From: Actinomycetota bacterium
GTDB taxonomy: Bacteria > Actinomycetota > Acidimicrobiia > Acidimicrobiales > Ilumatobacteraceae
DNA length: 15,391 bases
Direction: 5' to 3'
Assembly (NCBI GenBank): GCA_009701105.1
Contig: WLKU01000017.1
Span: forward strand, 1 to 15,391
In this document: positions 1 to 7,584 of the stretch, one piece after another
How positions within the stretch are numbered: position 1 is the stretch's first letter
Layout: every line of letters starts with the position of its first letter
The notes under the pieces: generated by a model
Database searches by the model: none
Seen by the model: only the letters and a program-made list of their open reading frames with translations
Told to the model about the DNA's origin: nothing
Translations under genes and position numbers: made by a program

Positions 1-647
1 ACCATGATTTCGCGCACCATCGTGTCGCCAAACTCAATAACAGATTCAATGAGCTCGCGCTCTTCGTGCTCGATCACACTGTCATGAGCGGCTGCCTCAA
101 CAATCCCCAAAAATTCCTGCTCGCCGATGAATGGTCCTTGTGCAAGACCTTTGCCCTTCACGATGACGTTCGTTAGGCGAATGAGCAATCCAGATGTGAT
201 GCGCAGAGGCCAGAATCGAACAACAAATTCGATTGGTCGTGCAGTAATAGTTGCGCCCTTAATTGGGTTGATCAGAGCGTACGTTTTTGGCACGGCCTCG
301 GCGAGCACGAAGAACAAAACGACGTTGAGCGCTACGCCCACCGCAACTCCAGCAGGGCCAAACAAACTGTTAGCAACAATTCCAGTCAACGTTGCCTGCA
401 CGGTTTGCGAAACGTTAATGAGGAGCAACAACGGGTTGACCCACATGGCAGGTTGAGCAGCCAATCGCACAAGTGCTTTTCCGGATTTGACACCCTTCTC
501 GGCCAGGGCTGCTGCACGCGGCTTCGTCATTTGCGACATGCTCATTTCGGCCAACGACAAAAAGATCAACACAAACAACAGCACGACAATCACCAGCATC
601 ATCCAAAGATCCATAGTCGACGGTGCCTTAGCGAGTAACGCGCTCAT
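1..647 (-). CDS. CNNM/CorC-HlyC family membrane protein (N-terminal 215 residues, cut by window edge)
   Basis: Only the N-terminal 215 residues lie in the window; the gene runs off the left edge, so its CBS pair and CorC C-terminal domain are not visible. The start ATG at 647 overlaps the ybeY stop as ATGA, which suggests translational coupling. The visible part is a CNNM (DUF21) transmembrane domain: a hydrophobic segment at residues 15-33 followed by LAEMSMSQM, a second at 70-90, a third around 98-125 containing LAEAVPKTYA (the family's usual G/AExxPKT signature), then the linker with EHEERELIESVIEFGDTMVREIM at about 193-215, which normally precedes the CBS domains. Members of this family act in the cytoplasmic membrane and have been linked to Mg2+/Co2+ homeostasis; 'hemolysin' in many annotations is historical. 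The phoH-ybeY-corC order supports the call. Confident on family, not on transported ion. Confidence 0.9.
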   Translation of the reverse strand, partial: MSALLAKAPSTMDLWMMLVIVVLLFVLIFLSLAEMSMSQMTKPRAAALAEKGVKSGKALVRLAAQPAMWVNPLLLLINVSQTVQATLTGIVANSLFGPAGVAVGVALNVVLFFVLAEAVPKTYALINPIKGATITARPIEFVVRFWPLRITSGLLIRLTNVIVKGKGLAQGPFIGEQEFLGIVEAAAHDSVIEHEERELIESVIEFGDTMVREIM

Positions 648-1243
648 TGCTGTACCTCAGGTACATGAAGAAAGTTGGTCGGCGCAGTGGCGTGCCAATG
701 AAATGATTCGAGGTGCTTGCGTTCAAGAGCCTGCATCGCACTTGCTGCGCTAGGCGTATCGTGATCATTGCCGAGCACGTGCAAAATTCCGTGCACCAAT
801 AGCAACGCCATCTCATCATCCTCTGTTCCCGCATGAGATGGTGCCTGCTTTATTGCCACGGTTGGGCAAATCACTACGTCGCCGAGCAGCAATGGCAAAT
901 CGGCAATATCAAATTCATTCTTGTCTGGCCCTTTTGTCAGCGCACCAGGCCCGGGTGTGCGCGTTGCTTCTACTGCATCTAGAGGGAAAGCCAATACATC
1001 AGTTGCATAGTTATTGCCCATGTATTGAGCATTGAGTTGCTGCATGGTTCCTTCATCCACAAACACCACCGTCAGTTCAGCAGCGCCACGCACACCTTCG
1101 GCTTCCAAAACATCAAGAGCCAATGTCTGCCACCTGCCGAGATCAACTTCTACAGCAACTTGCTCATCTGCACAGAAAACTTCAGGGTTTCCGTCTCCAC
1201 CTGTGCGGCGTGGTTTTGATAAGCCTGGACGAGTCTCAGCCAT
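644..1243 (-). CDS. ybeY: Endoribonuclease YbeY, rRNA maturation factor
   Basis: This is the metal-dependent single-strand endoribonuclease YbeY, which takes part in 16S rRNA 3' end maturation and ribosome quality control. The diagnostic zinc motif HGxLHxxGxDH is present as HGILHVLGNDHD, with ligands H151, H155 and H161 in the 199-residue form, and the family signature TDVLAFP lies at 81-87. I start the gene at ATG 1243, which overlaps the phoH stop by 8 bases and has a GGAAAA purine tract upstream; the longer reading from 1282 adds 13 residues and would overlap phoH by 47 bases. The stretch PEVFCADEQ near the N-terminus resembles acidimicrobial homologues as I recall them. Its stop overlaps the next gene's ATG. 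A loop insertion at about 95-112 (RTPGPGALTKGPDKNE) is longer than in E. coli YbeY. Confidence 0.94.
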   Translation of the reverse strand: MAETRPGLSKPRRTGGDGNPEVFCADEQVAVEVDLGRWQTLALDVLEAEGVRGAAELTVVFVDEGTMQQLNAQYMGNNYATDVLAFPLDAVEATRTPGPGALTKGPDKNEFDIADLPLLLGDVVICPTVAIKQAPSHAGTEDDEMALLLVHGILHVLGNDHDTPSAASAMQALERKHLESFHWHATAPTNFLHVPEVQQ

Positions 1244-2237
1244 CGCGCTTTTTCCAACTTGTATCTGAATTGATGCGAGCATTCGTCACACTTTCGTATG
1301 CCGCAACAATGTCGGCAACGATTCGGTGACGCACCACATCGGTTGCATCCAAATGGACAAAGGCTAAGTCTGGGATATCTGTCAACACGCGCTCAAGACC
1401 CAAGAGCCCACTGCGGCCGTCCGGCACGTCGACTTGTGTTGTGTCACCAGTGACAACGACCTTGGTACCAAAACCAATGCGTGTCAAAAACATCTTCATC
1501 TGCTCGGGCGTGGTGTTTTGCGCTTCATCCAAAATTACAAAACTATTATTGAGCGTGCGACCACGCATAAATGCCAATGGGGCTACTTCAACGACTTGAC
1601 GCTCTAAGAACAACTTTGCCTGCTCTGCGCCAACCATGTCATGCATTGCGTCATACAACGGTCGGAGGTACGGATCAATCTTGGCTGCAAGATCACCTGG
1701 CAAAAAACCTAAGCGCTCGCCAGCCTCAACAGCGGGTCGCGTAAGAATTATTCGCTGCACTCGCTTCATCTGCAATGCCTCAACCGCCATCGCCACCGCG
1801 AGCCAACTTTTCCCGGTGCCAGCTGGCCCAATTCCAAACGTCACGACATTGTCGCGAATGGCCTCGACATATCGACGCTGTCCTGCGGTCTTAGCGCGAA
1901 TGACCCGACCGCCACTAGTGCGCAAAATCTCCTCTGTCAAAATACGACTTGGGCTTTGATTGGCCCGCACCATCACAATTGAGCGAATAACAACTGATCG
2001 GTCGAGGTTCTCACCACGTTGCAAAAGTTCAGTGAGTTCTTCAAACAGTTTGCTCACTAGCGCCGCATCAGCACCGCTTATAGAAATCTCATTGCCACGC
2101 ACATGAATTGCGCAGCTTGGAAACTCATCTTCGATGTAACGCAAGTGCTCATCGCGCTCGCCAAGTAGCCCCGACATCAAATGCGCGCCAGCAACAACGA
2201 ACGAAACGGTTGATACCGACAGGTTGGACACGCTCAT
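1236..2237 (-). CDS. phoH: PhoH family P-loop ATPase (PhoH-like/YbeZ type)
   Basis: A 333-residue PhoH-like ATPase, the usual partner of YbeY in RNA metabolism. Walker A is GPAGTGKS at 137-144, Walker B is VILDEAQN at 234-241, and the motif GDTTQVD at 264-270 is the conserved SF1-helicase-like sensor of the family. The N-terminal 110 residues form the KH-like/PhoH-N segment (IHVRGNEISISG at about 44-55), marking the longer YbeZ/PhoL-type form. The start at 2237 is an ATG with no clear Shine-Dalgarno; an internal ATG at residue 21 is possible, but the preceding strand (TVSFVVAGAHL) belongs to the homologous region, so I keep the longer form. First gene of the phoH-ybeY-CorC run; 66 bp separate it from the upstream gene on the same strand. 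Confidence 0.95.
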   Translation of the reverse strand: MSVSNLSVSTVSFVVAGAHLMSGLLGERDEHLRYIEDEFPSCAIHVRGNEISISGADAALVSKLFEELTELLQRGENLDRSVVIRSIVMVRANQSPSRILTEEILRTSGGRVIRAKTAGQRRYVEAIRDNVVTFGIGPAGTGKSWLAVAMAVEALQMKRVQRIILTRPAVEAGERLGFLPGDLAAKIDPYLRPLYDAMHDMVGAEQAKLFLERQVVEVAPLAFMRGRTLNNSFVILDEAQNTTPEQMKMFLTRIGFGTKVVVTGDTTQVDVPDGRSGLLGLERVLTDIPDLAFVHLDATDVVRHRIVADIVAAYESVTNARINSDTSWKKRDG

Positions 2238-2275
2238 CGAAGGTTCATGCAGAGTGGCTGCAAATCAGATTCATG

Positions 2276-2293
2276 ACGCTATAAATCTAGCGT
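2276..2293. repeat. Short inverted repeat ahead of phoH
   Basis: ACGCTA and TAGCGT form a perfect 6-bp inverted repeat around a 6-nt AT-rich loop. It lies between the stop of the GNAT-like gene and the phoH start, about 39-56 bases upstream of phoH. No T-tract follows on the minus strand, so it is not a canonical intrinsic terminator; an operator or chance are equally possible. Confidence 0.25.
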
Positions 2294-2303
2294 AAATCGC
2301 GAA

Positions 2304-2921
2304 TTATCGGTTTTGTTGTGCCGCTACCGTCTGCAGCACATCCTGATCATGCGAATCCAATGCTTCATGAGCGTGGGCAGACTGAAAGTCGAGGGCGTAA
2401 TACCGCTGCACGGTAAGGGGCAGCAACTGCGCTTCTCCAACCATGCGCGCCATCCGTCGCATTAACTCGGCTGCGCCGCCAACCGCATTTGGTTGATTAT
2501 CTTCCGGCATGTCAAAGACCAGCAGCGCACCCTCACGAGCTTCTACCGCCATCGCTTGTCGCGCCATAAAAATGCTCGCACCGCGCACCACATAACTTGG
2601 GTCGACTACAGCCCACACCACATAGTGAACGAGGCCAGCCTTAAACTTCTCAGGAAAATTGCGTTTGAAGTACTGCTCACTGAGCCATCGTGTTCGCTTC
2701 ACATCTGTCGCTACAAGCGTCATGGCTACCGGCATCGAGTCTTCCCACACCACCCAAGCACGATTGGTTGGGTCGGTAAGTTGATCGTTGAATTCCATAC
2801 GGTCGAGCATCTCGTGTGTCACCGAATCTTCGGCGGTACGTAGGTATGCGCGCGAATACAGCGTCCAAAGCTGTTCTTTCAACGTTGGGTCGGTCACGGG
2901 CGAGTGACGAGTCACAAACAT
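2304..2921 (-). CDS. GNAT-fold-like protein of unknown function
   Basis: A 205-residue protein that I cannot assign to a named family. The reading frame stays open to a TTG at 3155, but that would run through the start of the divergent GGDEF-EAL gene. I choose ATG 2921 because an AAAAGGA ribosome site sits 9 bases upstream. The layout resembles a GNAT acyltransferase: helical N-terminus (about 10-45), a central strand WVVWEDSMPVAMTLVA (about 56-72), a long strand VHYVVWAVVDPS (about 99-110) followed by VVRGASIFMARQAM, where GNATs place the acyl-CoA pyrophosphate loop and helix, then the strand ALLVFDMPEDN (132-142), and a C-terminal RYYALDF as often ends GNAT-like proteins. The classical Q/RxxGxG/A loop is not clear (VVRGAS only partly fits), so catalytic activity is uncertain. 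It stands alone on its strand, 66 bp ahead of phoH. Confidence 0.6.
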   Translation of the reverse strand: MFVTRHSPVTDPTLKEQLWTLYSRAYLRTAEDSVTHEMLDRMEFNDQLTDPTNRAWVVWEDSMPVAMTLVATDVKRTRWLSEQYFKRNFPEKFKAGLVHYVVWAVVDPSYVVRGASIFMARQAMAVEAREGALLVFDMPEDNQPNAVGGAAELMRRMARMVGEAQLLPLTVQRYYALDFQSAHAHEALDSHDQDVLQTVAAQQNR

Positions 2922-2930
2922 TCGGGCGGG

Positions 2931-2937
2931 TCCTTTT
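2931..2937 (-). promoter_or_regulatory. Ribosome binding site deciding the start of the GNAT-like gene
   Basis: AAAAGGA on the minus strand with a 9-base spacer to ATG 2921. It is the best Shine-Dalgarno match among the candidate starts and avoids overlap with the divergent gene. Confidence 0.6.
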
Positions 2938-2958
2938 AAACAACTTTCGAGGGTGTTA

Positions 2959-2983
2959 TGAGACGACGCAAAGCAACGTCTCA
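2959..2983. repeat. Inverted repeat TGAGACG-N11-CGTCTCA in a divergent intergenic region
   Basis: A perfect 7-bp inverted repeat separated by 11 bases in the 124-bp gap between the GNAT-like gene (minus) and the GGDEF-EAL gene (plus). The loop can add a further GC pair, so it could also fold as RNA in the 5' leader of the minus gene, about 37 bases upstream of its ATG. Position suits an operator for one or both genes. I could not pick out convincing -35/-10 pairs on either strand. Confidence 0.4.
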
Positions 2984-3045
2984 ACTCCTCCGCCTGCATC
3001 AAGAATAACCCATCCATACACACAAAATCGGGATGTAGTACCGTT

Positions 3046-5337
3046 TTGCCAGTGAAAGCCGCGCCAATTGCACGAATTTCATTAGGCCTGATCGGCGTAG
3101 GGATTGTCCTAGCCATCACCAATTCTTTGGTCAATTCTGTCGACCTGAGCAACAATCTCTATCTCGTTGCAACTGTGCAACTCGCGGTAGCCCTGGTGTT
3201 TGCTGTGCGTGTCAACAAGCCCAATCGTGCGATTTGGCCGGTCTTGTTGTTGATCGTTCTGTGTTCATCTGTTGCGCAAATCTTTGACGGCACATTCACA
3301 GCTCAGCCAAGCCTGCAAGCAATTCCCGAATCACTATTCCTAGCAGTACAGCTGTTGCTCGCGGGTGGACTGCTCTTCATCGTCAGCAGTCGATTGGGTA
3401 GCGACCCGCTTTCGGTGTTGGCTGACGGACTCATCGTCGCACTTGGTGCATGGTTTTTTATCTGGACAGTGTTGTTGCAACCGACGATCGGTATGCAAAG
3501 CATCACCACATTGATCTCCGTGATTCAGGGCTCAACACTTGGCATGAGCGCAATTGTGTTGTTCACGCTTGCAACGCTGCTGTTTGGAGACACAACTCGC
3601 AGTGCATCCGTCTGGCTCGTGGCAGGCGCGATCACCTGCACGTTGCTTGGAGATTTTTTGTATGCAGCAAACGATGCTGGCCGCATCGACATCACCTCCA
3701 CCCAATCTTCCACTGCGTATATTTTGGGACTATTTCTCGCCTCGGCCGCATTCATCCATCCATCCATTTCTTCGCTCACCGAGCGCGGACCAATCCTGAC
3801 CCAGCGTCCACTCATGGGCAGACTGATCGTCACTACTGCAGCATTGATCTTGCCAGTAGTCGTACTTGCACTTACCAATCCTGTCGACTCGACAGATCGC
3901 ATTGTGCAAACGATCTCAATTTTTGTACTCACTGCAGCAGTCACATCCCGCGTCATTCATTCAGTGCGCGCGAATGCCGCGACACAACATCAACTCATTG
4001 ATTCGGCTCAAACCGATGCGCTCACCGGTTTGCCAAACCGCAGTCTGATGCTTACGTTTGTTAACAATTCCCTACTCACCGCCTGGACAGAAGGACGAAA
4101 GCCGACCGTTTTGTTCATCGACGTGGATCGTTTTAAGAACATCAATGACTCGCTGGGGCATCAGGCTGGCGATGCGGTGCTCATCGCAGTTGCACAGCGG
4201 TTGCGCAATGCTCTTCCCCATCGATGTGTGGTCGGTCGCATCTCTGGCGACGAATTTGTGGTGCTCGATCCAGACACCCAAGATTCAAGTGATGCGATGC
4301 AACTTGCAGACAAAGTGCTCGAAAGTTTCCACGAACCACTTTCTCTTCGTCAAGGAGATGTATTCGTTTCTGCATCAATCGGCGTCTCGTCGTATCACCC
4401 ATCCATTACGTCAACAGCCGACGACCTTTTGCGCCATGCAGACACTGCCATGTATCGCGCGAAAGATGCTGGCCGCAATTGTGTTGCAGTGTTTGACGAG
4501 TCAATGCTCGAGCGAGTCACGCAGCGACTTGCGATCGAGACTGCTCTCTACAGGGCGTTAGAGCGCCGTGAATTACGCCTCGTGCATCAGCCAATTGTTG
4601 ACATCGACATGGGTGATGTTGTTGGGTTCGAAGCACTGATGCGCTGGCAACGCGACGACGGAACGATGATTTCGCCTGCCGAATTCATACCCATCGCCGA
4701 AGAAACCGGCACGATCGTGCCCCTTGGCGCATGGGCACTCCTTGAAGCGCTCACGCATCTACGCGGATGGATCACACAGGGCATTTGTCGCAGCGATGCA
4801 ACCATGTCGGTCAATGTGTCGCCCCGACAACTGCACGACCCAAACTTTGTAGCAGTGGTTAATGAAGCGTTATTGCGTGCCCATGTGCCACCAGAACAAC
4901 TGTGGCTCGAAGTGACCGAGAGCGTCATGATTTCCCAACCAGAGCAAGCTCTTGACGCGCTTAATGCATTGTGTGGTCTTGGTGTTCGCATTGCCATTGA
5001 TGACTTTGGAACCGGCTATTCAAGCCTTTCGCTTTTACAGAAGTTTCCAATACAACGCCTCAAGATCGATAAGTCGTTTGTGAGCGGCGTTGCGCAAGAC
5101 GAAAGTGCTCGCTCACTCGTGCGCACAATTATTGCAATGGGTGACTCGCTTGGCCTCGACATGGTCGCAGAGGGCATCGAAAGCGTGCAGCAGTTGCAAA
5201 TACTTGCCGAGATGAAATGTTCAAAGGCTCAAGGCTTCTTGATCAGCCACCCAGTGCCGCCAGAATCGATGGGATCAACAATTGCATCACTCGATTCGTT
5301 TGGCGCGTGGAACAAGTTGCGCGGCAAAAACTCCTAA
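3046..5337 (+). CDS. Membrane GGDEF-EAL protein, c-di-GMP turnover
   Basis: A 763-residue bifunctional-type cyclic-di-GMP protein. Residues 1-305 hold about ten hydrophobic segments (near 11-30, 37-55, 62-80, 95-114, 125-147, 160-180, 188-207, 222-240, 258-277, 285-303) that form an uncharacterised membrane sensor. The GGDEF domain begins at DALTGLPNR (324-332); the active-site motif is SGDEF (400-404), first glycine replaced by serine, and there is no RxxD inhibitory site at the expected place (PHRC instead). The EAL domain (about 500-745) looks fully equipped: EAL 529-531, NVS 590-592, LEVTES 621-626, DDFGTGYSS 652-660, K673, EGIE 709-712, QG 729-730. Phosphodiesterase activity is therefore well supported; cyclase activity is uncertain. 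The start is TTG 3046 or GTG 3052, since no ATG exists upstream and the first membrane segment needs this N-terminus. Three bases separate its stop from the convergent DUF1295 gene. Confidence 0.93.
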   Translation: MPVKAAPIARISLGLIGVGIVLAITNSLVNSVDLSNNLYLVATVQLAVALVFAVRVNKPNRAIWPVLLLIVLCSSVAQIFDGTFTAQPSLQAIPESLFLAVQLLLAGGLLFIVSSRLGSDPLSVLADGLIVALGAWFFIWTVLLQPTIGMQSITTLISVIQGSTLGMSAIVLFTLATLLFGDTTRSASVWLVAGAITCTLLGDFLYAANDAGRIDITSTQSSTAYILGLFLASAAFIHPSISSLTERGPILTQRPLMGRLIVTTAALILPVVVLALTNPVDSTDRIVQTISIFVLTAAVTSRVIHSVRANAATQHQLIDSAQTDALTGLPNRSLMLTFVNNSLLTAWTEGRKPTVLFIDVDRFKNINDSLGHQAGDAVLIAVAQRLRNALPHRCVVGRISGDEFVVLDPDTQDSSDAMQLADKVLESFHEPLSLRQGDVFVSASIGVSSYHPSITSTADDLLRHADTAMYRAKDAGRNCVAVFDESMLERVTQRLAIETALYRALERRELRLVHQPIVDIDMGDVVGFEALMRWQRDDGTMISPAEFIPIAEETGTIVPLGAWALLEALTHLRGWITQGICRSDATMSVNVSPRQLHDPNFVAVVNEALLRAHVPPEQLWLEVTESVMISQPEQALDALNALCGLGVRIAIDDFGTGYSSLSLLQKFPIQRLKIDKSFVSGVAQDESARSLVRTIIAMGDSLGLDMVAEGIESVQQLQILAEMKCSKAQGFLISHPVPPESMGSTIASLDSFGAWNKLRGKNS

Positions 5338-5352
5338 ACGCTATTTTTTAGG
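5333..5352. terminator. Candidate bidirectional terminator hairpin between convergent stops
   Basis: CCTAAA and TTTAGG form a 6-bp inverted repeat with an 8-base loop that contains or overlaps both stop codons. On the plus strand a run of six T lies at 5344-5349, mostly inside the repeat. The stem is AT-rich and short, so this is a weak candidate. Confidence 0.3.
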
Positions 5353-6123
5353 CATCCTCGGCACAAACGAGCTTGTACGCCGCTGATACTCCTCGTATCC
5401 AGGTCGGCGCTTGTTGATTGACTTCTCAAGAATTGGAACGCCCGAATATTTCAAGAGCAAAATATTCATTACTAACGCACCGATAATTCCGAACAAACCA
5501 ACACGAGATTCGGCTGCAATGAGAGCGATGCCCCACCAAGCGCATGCGTCACCAAAATAGTTTGGGTGGCGCGTATATTTCCACAATCCTTTGTCCATCA
5601 CTTTTCCAGCATTGGCGCTGTTCGACTTGAATCTTGCCAACTGAATATCTCCAACTGATTCGAAGAGAAAGCCAACAGCCCACACGACGATGCCGATAAA
5701 ACCAACTGCACCGATTTTTGCTTCATTGGTCATTTGACCCAATTGAACCGGCAATGAAACAATCCACATCAACACACCCTGCAAGCCAAACACAATGAAC
5801 AAGCTCTTCACCGCAAACTTTGAGCCATAGTGCTTCCTCATCGCTTGATACCTAAAGTCTTCGCCCTTACCGTGATTACGCCAATACAAATATCCGCCTA
5901 ATCGCACGCCCCACAAGGTGGTGAGCACTGCAAGCACTGTTCCGCGCTGCGAGTTGGCGTCAGACAATTGCCACGATGCCCAACCAACCATCACGAAACC
6001 GAGTCCCCAAAATATGTCGACTATTGAGGCATCCTTCTTGATCAAGCTCACAATCCACAGAGCGACCATCATCGCGACGATGCATACAGCGGTTAAAGCG
6101 AGTACTTGTGGGGTTGAGTTCAT
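5341..6123 (-). CDS. DUF1295 family membrane protein (steroid 5-alpha-reductase/ICMT-like fold)
   Basis: A 260-residue polytopic membrane protein of the DUF1295 family, related to 3-oxo-5-alpha-steroid 4-dehydrogenases and isoprenylcysteine methyltransferases. Family marks are SIVDIFWGLGF (33-43), RLGGYLYWRNHGKGEDFRYQ (74-93), VGDIQLARFK (157-166), the cofactor-region motif KYTRHPNYFGD (182-192), and the C-terminal SGVPILEKS with RPGYEEYQRRTSSFVP (240-255). Length is normal for the family. The enzymes are thought to use NADPH to reduce a C=C bond conjugated to a carbonyl; the substrate here is unknown. The start ATG 6123 lacks a clear Shine-Dalgarno and lies 15 bases after the DUF2142 stop, so it is probably the last gene of the operon that begins at 10006. 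Confidence 0.9.
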   Translation of the reverse strand: MNSTPQVLALTAVCIVAMMVALWIVSLIKKDASIVDIFWGLGFVMVGWASWQLSDANSQRGTVLAVLTTLWGVRLGGYLYWRNHGKGEDFRYQAMRKHYGSKFAVKSLFIVFGLQGVLMWIVSLPVQLGQMTNEAKIGAVGFIGIVVWAVGFLFESVGDIQLARFKSNSANAGKVMDKGLWKYTRHPNYFGDACAWWGIALIAAESRVGLFGIIGALVMNILLLKYSGVPILEKSINKRRPGYEEYQRRTSSFVPRMPKK

Positions 6124-6138
6124 GAGAAACGATGTTAG

Positions 6139-7584
6139 TTATTCGGTGCTCGGTCTGCTGTATGGAAACAGAACCACCACGGCCAATGTTGACAAGATCA
6201 ACATCATTACTGTTGGCCAGAAACCCAAAACAGGATTCCATGCGCGATCTTGAAACATATCCATTGCATTGTTGCCGTTAATACCGACGGTATAACGACG
6301 CAAAGCGCCCAAACCTGCCCAAATAATGACAATTGCCCAAAGACCAACTGCGGCAACCTCCCAATTACGTTTCCAAGCAAACGAACTAGCCGCGATAATC
6401 GGCAGACCTACGAGTAGCGGAACGATGTGCCGGCCCTGTGCCCCGAAAGAGCGCAGCATCGAGTAGTAGTTCACGTCCAAAACAACAACTAGAAAGATTG
6501 TCACCAGGCAGAGGGCAATCATTGCGATCCGCGTACCAGCCGAGCCGACGACAATACCTCTAGCAAGAACGACACAGTAAAGAGCAACGATCATGTACAA
6601 AGCAGCTCTTGGCATTGGTGCATCCAACCAACCAAAGTTGCCAACTGCCTGATCGAGCAACTTCGGAATATGGCGAAGAGCTTGATCAATCTGGCTGCGA
6701 CGCGAGATACTTGCAATACCTTCGGACAACACGTTGTTTGTTTGGAAACTATATATTTTTAGATACCACCATCCAGCAAACAAAAACGCTACTCCGTGTA
6801 TTGCCAGAGCATTTCTAAATTGCTGCGCTATCACTACCAGCGGTCGTCGCTGTTTAGTTGCGATAGAACTCAATGCAATAATTACTACATACAGCACTGG
6901 GCCTATTGCACGGGTCAATATCAGGAGCGCACCAGAAACACAAAATGCGAGTTCATTGAAACGAGTGTGATCACTCGTGATAACAGTAGGCAGAATCGAC
7001 CACAGTGCGATCGCTGCACAGATCTCCAGCGCACTCGGGTTCATGGTGGAAGCCAAAAACACTGTTCCTGGCAACGTCGCCATCAGCACGCCGATACTTG
7101 AAGCGGCACGTCTTTTCATCGCAGCCACCGACAAAGCAAGCAACAACGCACAACACACACTCATCATCAATCGAGCTGCACGAACAGACAGATCCTGTGC
7201 CCCAAACACTGTTCCGATCCCTGAGATAAAGAATGAAGCAATCGGATATCTACCCATATTCGTCCAAGCCGGAATGTCTGTCACCTGCGTATCTTCCAAC
7301 CGTGAGCCGCAACCAGGACGATCGGAAAACGGTGCAAAGCACCACGGAATATTGTTTGCGGCGCCAAACTGTGGGTCAATATTGACCGTCGTAGTCCAGT
7401 ACGACTTCAATGGAGATGGCAACACGTTGTCACCCACCCACTCGCCGCGCACTACTGCAGCAGATCGCACGAAGTTTGAAGGCTCATCTGGGCCCGAGAA
7501 CAATGGAGTCATGAGCGACCACACTGCTGTTAAGACAAAAATCGCTATGCCAAAATAGATACTGCGTTGTTTCACAAATACCAT
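6139..7584 (-). CDS. DUF2142 family polytopic membrane protein
   Basis: A 481-residue protein with about 12-13 hydrophobic segments. The N-terminal part carries the family pattern after the first membrane helix: FSGPDEPSNFVRSAAVVRGEW (29-49), then an extracytoplasmic loop of about 60 residues holding C82 and C92 (WCFAPF...GCGS), which could be a disulfide pair. The late motif QGRHIVPL (383-390) matches the family's QGRY/H-x-x-P signature. DUF2142 proteins resemble the GT-C membrane glycosyltransferases in layout (acidic motif after helix 1), and some are found in cell-surface polysaccharide loci, but no enzymatic activity is established that I know of. ATG 7584 overlaps the PhyH stop by 13 bases; a GTG at 7575 would give a 4-base GTGA overlap and is about equally plausible. 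Confidence 0.85.
   Translation of the reverse strand: MVFVKQRSIYFGIAIFVLTAVWSLMTPLFSGPDEPSNFVRSAAVVRGEWVGDNVLPSPLKSYWTTTVNIDPQFGAANNIPWCFAPFSDRPGCGSRLEDTQVTDIPAWTNMGRYPIASFFISGIGTVFGAQDLSVRAARLMMSVCCALLLALSVAAMKRRAASSIGVLMATLPGTVFLASTMNPSALEICAAIALWSILPTVITSDHTRFNELAFCVSGALLILTRAIGPVLYVVIIALSSIATKQRRPLVVIAQQFRNALAIHGVAFLFAGWWYLKIYSFQTNNVLSEGIASISRRSQIDQALRHIPKLLDQAVGNFGWLDAPMPRAALYMIVALYCVVLARGIVVGSAGTRIAMIALCLVTIFLVVVLDVNYYSMLRSFGAQGRHIVPLLVGLPIIAASSFAWKRNWEVAAVGLWAIVIIWAGLGALRRYTVGINGNNAMDMFQDRAWNPVLGFWPTVMMLILSTLAVVVLFPYSRPSTE

Noticed and set aside
1244..1282. Longer YbeY N-terminus from ATG 1282
   Set aside because: It would overlap phoH by 47 bases, while ATG 1243 gives a usual short operon overlap and a purine-rich upstream stretch.
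2922..3155. N-terminal extension of the GNAT-like gene up to TTG 3155
   Set aside because: It overlaps the first membrane helix of the GGDEF-EAL gene and reads as composition without a domain; ATG 2921 has a good ribosome site.
3753..3770. Short CATC tandem repeats as a phase-variable tract
   Set aside because: Only about three to four copies, inside the membrane-coding part of the GGDEF-EAL gene; too short to suggest slippage.
3450..4001. A 183-residue plus-strand frame inside the GGDEF-EAL gene
   Set aside because: It is a +1 shadow over membrane segments; the true frame carries continuous domain signatures on both sides.
6977..7558. A 193-residue plus-strand open frame within the DUF2142 gene
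   Set aside because: It is antisense to conserved DUF2142 coding sequence, has no motif and no ribosome site that I can see.
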